Below, in pieces: positions 6,815 through 9,817 of a stretch of DNA of 9,817 nt. Source of the DNA: JAFGPL01 sp963781805 (GTDB lineage: Bacteria; Bacteroidota; Bacteroidia; Bacteroidales; UBA10428); contig CAWAHF010000001.1 of NCBI GenBank assembly GCA_963781805.1, forward strand, positions 1 through 9,817, in the 5' to 3' direction. Each line of letters begins with the position of its first letter. Position 1 is the stretch's first letter. Position numbers and translations under genes: made by a program. The notes below the pieces were generated by a model. That model searched no databases and was not told the origin of the DNA. It worked only from the letters and a program-made list of their open reading frames with translations.

Positions 6815-6949
6815 ATGACTTGTCACTTTGATTTTAAACCGATTGAAAACTACTATGATTTAGTCTTTGCAACTTCACACCCAAAAGGGATAGAATTTTG
6901 GGAAAAAGCGAATATGATTGAATTTGACGGACAACACTCACTATTTTAA
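6815..6949 (+). pseudogene. C-terminal fragment resembling three-Cys-motif partner protein TcmP
   Basis: A 44-residue frame reads FDFKPIENYYDLVFATSHP, KGIEFWEKANMIEFD and GQHSLF. The YYDLVFATSHPKGIEFWEKA segment resembles the tail of TcmP, a protein of a few hundred residues found beside three-Cys radical SAM-like genes. That neighbour is present: its ATG follows the stop after only 10 bases. A TAA directly before the ATG at 6815 shows that the larger N-terminal part is gone. The identification rests on a short stretch plus context, and the remaining peptide is unlikely to be functional. Confidence 0.6.
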
Positions 6950-6959
6950 TTTTTTAGTA

Positions 6960-7757
6960 ATGAAAAAAGAAAAAAAAGTATTTGGGACAACTGAATGGGC
7001 GGTTAAGAACGCAAATTTTATAAGCGGTTGTAATCACGACTGCAAATACTGTTACAGTAAAGCAATGGGTATTAGATTTAAGCGTAAAACTTCAGCAAAC
7101 TGGGAAGTTGAAGAGGTAAATACTGACAAAATAAACCAAAAAGTAAAAAAAGTTGATGGATTCATAATGTTTCCTTCCAGTCATGACATTACACCAATAA
7201 ACCTTAACTATTCAATTACATTTTTAAATAATTTACTGAATGTTGGGAATAAGATATTGATTGTCACTAAACCCCACAAAGTTGTAATTGAGAAAATATG
7301 TGAAACATTTTCTGATTATAAAGAGAATATTTTATTCAGGTTTACTATAGGTTCTAAAAATTCCGATACTCTTAAGTTCTGGGAGCCAAATGCTCCAAGT
7401 TTCGAAGAACGTAAAAGTTGTCTGATTTATGCATTTAACAATGGTTTTGCAACAAGCGTTTCATGCGAACCTATGCTTGATGACAAAATAGTAGAACTGG
7501 TTATAGAATTAGAGCCATGGGTAACAGATTCTTTATGGATAGGGAAACCTAATTTTTTATTAAGAAGGCTTAAAGCGAACGGTGTTGACGATAAGGATAC
7601 CATTGATAAAGCGAAAGAACTAATTACCTTATATTCAGATGAATATATTAAATCACTTTATAGTGAATTATCTGGTAGAAATAAAATTAAGTGGAAAGAA
7701 AGTATTAAGAAAGTAGTTCAAATAGAAATACCCACAACTAAAGGACTTGATATATAA
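6960..7757 (+). CDS. Three-Cys-motif radical SAM-like protein (Gp37/Gp68, DUF5131 type)
   Basis: This 265-residue protein has a cluster-binding type motif C24-x3-C28-x2-C31 (GCNHDCKYCYSKAM), the radical SAM signature that would hold a 4Fe-4S cluster and bind S-adenosylmethionine. Later segments fit the same family: MFPSSHDITP, ILIVTKPHKV, ILFRFTIGS, LKFWEPNAPSFEER, TSVSCEPMLDD and WIGKPN. ATG 6960 is chosen over the in-frame ATG at 6918, which lies inside the upstream fragment. The reaction catalysed by the family is not known. Relatives occur in phages and in two-gene pairs with TcmP; here the partner survives only as a 44-residue tail. The protein looks complete, so it may work with a partner elsewhere or be decaying. 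A large inverted repeat follows the gene. Confidence 0.85.
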   Translation: MKKEKKVFGTTEWAVKNANFISGCNHDCKYCYSKAMGIRFKRKTSANWEVEEVNTDKINQKVKKVDGFIMFPSSHDITPINLNYSITFLNNLLNVGNKILIVTKPHKVVIEKICETFSDYKENILFRFTIGSKNSDTLKFWEPNAPSFEERKSCLIYAFNNGFATSVSCEPMLDDKIVELVIELEPWVTDSLWIGKPNFLLRRLKANGVDDKDTIDKAKELITLYSDEYIKSLYSELSGRNKIKWKESIKKVVQIEIPTTKGLDI

Positions 7758-7761
7758 CTAT

Positions 7762-7815
7762 GACAATAATTTTCAAGTCACGTGACCATTTTTAATGATT
7801 CTCAAAATAATTGTC
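7762..7815. repeat. Nested inverted repeat after the three-Cys gene
   Basis: GACAATAATTTT (7762-7773) and AAAATAATTGTC (7804-7815) are inverted copies with one mismatch. Between them lies a perfect 10-base palindrome GTCACGTGAC (7777-7786). It could form a stem between the three-Cys gene and the next gene. It is AT-rich with no clean T-run after it, so it is a poor standard terminator; an operator or recombination relic is also possible. Confidence 0.45.
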
Positions 7816-7867
7816 TTGACCTTAGTATATAATTTGTGTGGTGAATTCTTAAAAGACAATTTGTAAA

Positions 7868-8170
7868 ATGTACATAACTAATATGAAGCACTTCTTTGAC
7901 GAAACAGGAAATATTCCAAAACAAATGCCACCAGAAGCACGAGAAATGGCTGGTTTCCTTTCACTGGTCATTGATGCCACAACTAAAAATAGTCCAATCA
8001 CATTAACCTCTACTGATATCAGGTGCTTTGAAAAAGGATGCTCTGGACAGATTAAAACTGCACTATACAAGAAGCCAGATGAAATTCATTGGTACTGTCC
8101 TGTATGTGAGAATGAGGGGAGTATATCTAAGTGGCAACATAGTAAGTGGGATAATACTAGCGGGAAATAG
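7868..8170 (+). CDS. Small zinc-ribbon protein, paralogue A
   Basis: This 100-residue protein has a probable zinc-binding site C53-x4-C58-x18-C77-x2-C80 in the context TSTDIRCFEKGCSG and HWYCPVCENEG. The first 45 residues look helical: PPEAREMAGFLSLVIDATTK. A paralogue at 8972-9241 has the same spacing at the same residue numbers. Similar small proteins with an RC...C-G-I...W-C-x2-C...G-x-I-x-W pattern occur in many bacteria without known function. The start could instead be the in-frame ATG at 7883. A role in nucleic-acid binding is possible from the ribbon but not shown. The gene lies downstream of an inverted repeat and has no obvious operon partner. Confidence 0.75.
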   Translation: MYITNMKHFFDETGNIPKQMPPEAREMAGFLSLVIDATTKNSPITLTSTDIRCFEKGCSGQIKTALYKKPDEIHWYCPVCENEGSISKWQHSKWDNTSGK

Positions 8171-8303
8171 ACTTAAATTGAGTAACTTCGTTATTGGTTC
8201 AATCCGTGACTAAAAAAGCATGCGGTGGGTTGCATTTTAAGACTTATAAATATTAAATATTAGAATAACAAATTTTCATTACTTACATTTTAACCAATAC
8301 ATT

Positions 8304-8840
8304 ATGAAAAAACTGTTTTTAATAGTCAATCTTTGTTTGATAAGTTTCGTTTTGTTTTCTCAAGACTTGCCAAAATTAGTCTTAAATGAAAAGGGTTTTG
8401 AACCAGTAGTTTACCAAGTAGATAGCATAAATGCTTCTACCATTTACAAAAAAGTATTAGACTGGATTCAAATTACATACAAAAATCCCAAAGAGGTTCT
8501 TAAAGCAAGCGTTGAAAACGAACTAATTAGATTAGAAGCGGTTAATAAAGGTGCTTTTGTCCGCACTTTTAAAAGTGGTACAATAGTAGATTATGATTTA
8601 TCTTATACTTTGGAGATTAATATTAAAGACGGAAAATATCGTTTTATTTTTACACCCAATCAAATAACTGTAGATTCAGAAAATGTTTTATTCGGTATTC
8701 CAGATATTGTTTCAGGTGAGCCAGACATAAATGGTAATTCGTATGACGGTTGCGCTACATCTCTTGAATCTTCGATTAATGCTCTTTCACTCACTTTATA
8801 TAATTATATTTTAGGTAAAAAAGTGGACGATAAATGGTAA
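8304..8840 (+). CDS. Exported DUF4468-like protein
   Basis: This 178-residue protein has a signal peptide (MKKLFLIVNLCLISFVLFSQ, cleavage near residue 20). Residues of about 40-120 resemble DUF4468, a TBP-like-fold domain of secreted Bacteroidota proteins: a helix with YKKVLDWIQITYKNP, then strands including VLKASVENELIRLEAV, YDLSYTLEINIKDGKYRFIF and TPNQI. The C-terminal part contains GCATSLESSINAL and a helix before the stop. Function is unknown; it probably acts in the periplasm or at the outer membrane. It lies between two paralogous zinc-ribbon genes on the same strand, but the gaps of over 130 bases do not suggest a tight operon. Confidence 0.75.
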   Translation: MKKLFLIVNLCLISFVLFSQDLPKLVLNEKGFEPVVYQVDSINASTIYKKVLDWIQITYKNPKEVLKASVENELIRLEAVNKGAFVRTFKSGTIVDYDLSYTLEINIKDGKYRFIFTPNQITVDSENVLFGIPDIVSGEPDINGNSYDGCATSLESSINALSLTLYNYILGKKVDDKW

Positions 8841-8855
8841 ATATATCTATAATAG

Positions 8856-8906
8856 AGTGGACTGTCCCGCCAGAAAACACTGATGCAGTGCGTTTCTCAC
8901 ACCACT
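8856..8906. other. Imperfect hairpin in the intergenic gap
   Basis: Outer arms AGTGG (8856-8860) and CCACT (8902-8906) enclose an inner perfect stem CACTG (8878-8882) / CAGTG (8886-8890) with a three-base loop. T-rich DNA follows (CTTTAATGTTTTATT). It may terminate the DUF4468-like gene or be part of the leader of the next gene. The outer pairing is short. Confidence 0.3.
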
Positions 8907-8971
8907 ATCTTTAATGTTTTATTAATTCAAGTCATCATGCCTAAGCATTTACACTTATTCATAAATATCTA

Positions 8972-9241
8972 ATGAACACCAGCAACAACCAGCATTTAAA
9001 TGATGCTGAGGACGATATTCCAAAACCAGTACCCAAACAAGCCAGAGAACTTTCGGCTTTCTTCTCGCTTTTGGTTGAAGAAACGATGAAAACAATGCCT
9101 ATTGAATTAACCTCAACGTGGATACGCTGCTTCAGGAAAGGATGTACTGGTATAATTTCAACAATGGTCGACTTAGATGATAATAAACTTTACTGGAAAT
9201 GTTCAAAATGCAGGAATCATGGAACATTAACTGGTTGGTAG
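8972..9241 (+). CDS. Small zinc-ribbon protein, paralogue B
   Basis: This 89-residue paralogue of the 7868-8170 protein has identical Cys positions: C53-x4-C58-x18-C77-x2-C80. Shared segments are IPKPVPKQAREL (paralogue A: IPKQMPPEAREM), PIELTSTWIRCFRKGCTG and YWKCSKCRNHG. It ends eleven residues earlier, directly after TGW, where paralogue A continues KWQHSKWDN. That tail may have been lost. The N-terminal half is helical and acidic at the start. No signal peptide is present, so it is cytoplasmic. The ribbon is intact and is expected to bind zinc. The role is unknown. Confidence 0.75.
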   Translation: MNTSNNQHLNDAEDDIPKPVPKQARELSAFFSLLVEETMKTMPIELTSTWIRCFRKGCTGIISTMVDLDDNKLYWKCSKCRNHGTLTGW

Positions 9242-9249
9242 GTAGACCT

Positions 9250-9557
9250 TCAGTTCTGAAATAATTCATGCTTCATCTCGACCATATGTTTTTGAAGTTT
9301 CATAATAACATCCGGATCAAAATCTTGTTGTTATGGCATCCTCATTGTCCTTTATTACTCTCAATTCCCAGCATATACGAAGACAGGATATGCCGATAAG
9401 CCGACAATTTGCCTTCATTATCGATAATGATTTCCAAATTAAGGTCAATTGCCATGATGATTGATAGTCTTGGCTTGCAATGATAATACTGCTCCCAATA
9501 AATCCAATACGCTTGTTCACCTTTAAGATGGTGGAGAGTTTGAAATGTGGTTTTCAT
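9250..9557 (-). pseudogene. Dispersed ~100-aa family copy 3, broken by stop and frameshift
   Basis: From ATG 9557 the copy reads MKTTFQTLHHLKGEQAYWIY and AIDLNLEIIIDNEGKLSAYRH, very close to copy 1. After 71 residues it meets TGA (9344-9342), exactly where copies 1 and 2 have a conserved Trp (TGG). The distance from this point to the conserved tail is one base short relative to copy 1. In the new frame the tail continues as FDPDVIMKLQKHMVEMKHEL and FQN to TGA at 9252-9250, matching the copy 1 tail residue for residue in length. The gene is therefore a recent pseudogene, or encodes a 71-residue shortened product. The PDD and VIN motifs are also lost. Confidence 0.7.
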
Positions 9558-9625
9558 GATTAATTGGTATTGGTTATACCTCTTAATGTCAAAAACGGGG
9601 AAAAATAGCCTGTCGATAAATATGT
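9558..9625 (-). promoter_or_regulatory. Conserved leader of family copy 3
   Basis: The 68 bases upstream of the copy 3 ATG match those of copy 1: ACATAT, then GGCTATTTTTC at the same distance (the box ends 43 bases from the ATG), then ATAACCAATACC and ATTAATC just before the start. The leader is well kept although the gene is broken, consistent with recent damage. Confidence 0.5.
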
Positions 9626-9635
9626 TCTTTAACAT

Positions 9636-9817
9636 TATTTTTATTAGCGAGAAAACAGGATTTGGTTCTTAAGTATAACTTGCTATGAATACGGTAAATG
9701 CAATTCGTATTTAGACAAGGGTTTATTGATAATTTCGTTGAATTGAACTTAATTCTGACTAAATACAGAGAAGAAATAAAGCCATAAATCTTACCACATA
9801 ATTTACTACTATATCTT
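9636..9817. other. Window end, no gene called
   Basis: Only a 29-codon plus-strand frame (9698-9787, starting MQFVFRQGF) is present. It has no recognisable family and no paralogue here. It may be a remnant or chance. Confidence 0.3.

Noticed and set aside
7849..8213. Minus-strand and alternate plus-strand frames over ribbon gene A
   Set aside because: The paralogue at 8972 confirms the chosen frame; the others have no support.
9698..9787. 29-codon plus-strand frame starting MQFVFRQGF
   Set aside because: It is too short, with no relative in the window; kept only as a note for the window end.
1..9817. Integron cassette array or CRISPR array
   Set aside because: Dispersed small genes suggested cassettes, but no recurring attC-like site, integrase or regularly spaced repeats were found by eye.
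1..9817. Canonical Bacteroidota promoters (TTG about 19 bases before TAnnTTTG)
   Set aside because: Only near-matches such as TATTTTG at 491 and TAATTTG near 7829 were seen, with wrong spacing or no upstream box.

Overview
The window suggests an AT-rich member of the Bacteroidota. The protein types fit: a short-signal-peptide TPR protein, a DUF4468-type secreted protein, a secreted NucA/EndA-type nuclease, an IS21-type remnant and radical SAM-like three-Cys genes. Ribosome binding sites are weak or absent. No rRNA, tRNA or CRISPR array was seen. It reads as an accessory, decaying region: a few intact genes sit among gene fragments.

Layout. 1-500: a roughly 100-residue unknown protein on the minus strand, copy 1 of a family that recurs across the window. 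612-2856: three exported proteins on the plus strand, namely a TPR protein, a DNA/RNA non-specific endonuclease with two C-terminal Cys3His modules, and a small membrane-associated protein only 25 bases after the nuclease. 2857-3144: a plus-strand coding remnant running into a relic (copy 4) of the minus-strand family. 3145-3894: N-formylglutamate amidohydrolase. Its stop overlaps the start of a 63-residue IstB C-terminal remnant (3894-4085), followed by the repeat-bearing end of that IS21-like element (about 4136-4197). 4330-4562: a frameshifted gene fragment on the minus strand. 4668-6298: xseA and xseB, encoding exonuclease VII, overlapping by 40 bases. 6324-6629: copy 2 of the minus-strand family. 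6815-7757: a C-terminal fragment resembling the three-Cys-motif partner protein TcmP, then an intact three-Cys radical SAM-like protein. 7868-9241: two paralogous small zinc-ribbon proteins flanking a secreted DUF4468-like protein. 9250-9557: copy 3 of the minus-strand family, broken by a Trp-to-stop change and a one-base frameshift.

The most notable signal is the minus-strand family: two intact copies, one pseudogene and one relic in under 10 kb, all in the same orientation. The three better copies share a leader of 67-68 bases upstream of the ATG as well as the coding sequence, so the unit that was duplicated is leader plus gene. The function is not recognised. Other points of interest are the loss of most of the TcmP-like partner next to an intact three-Cys gene, the paired zinc-ribbon proteins with identical Cys spacing, and the secreted nuclease with duplicated Cys3His modules.
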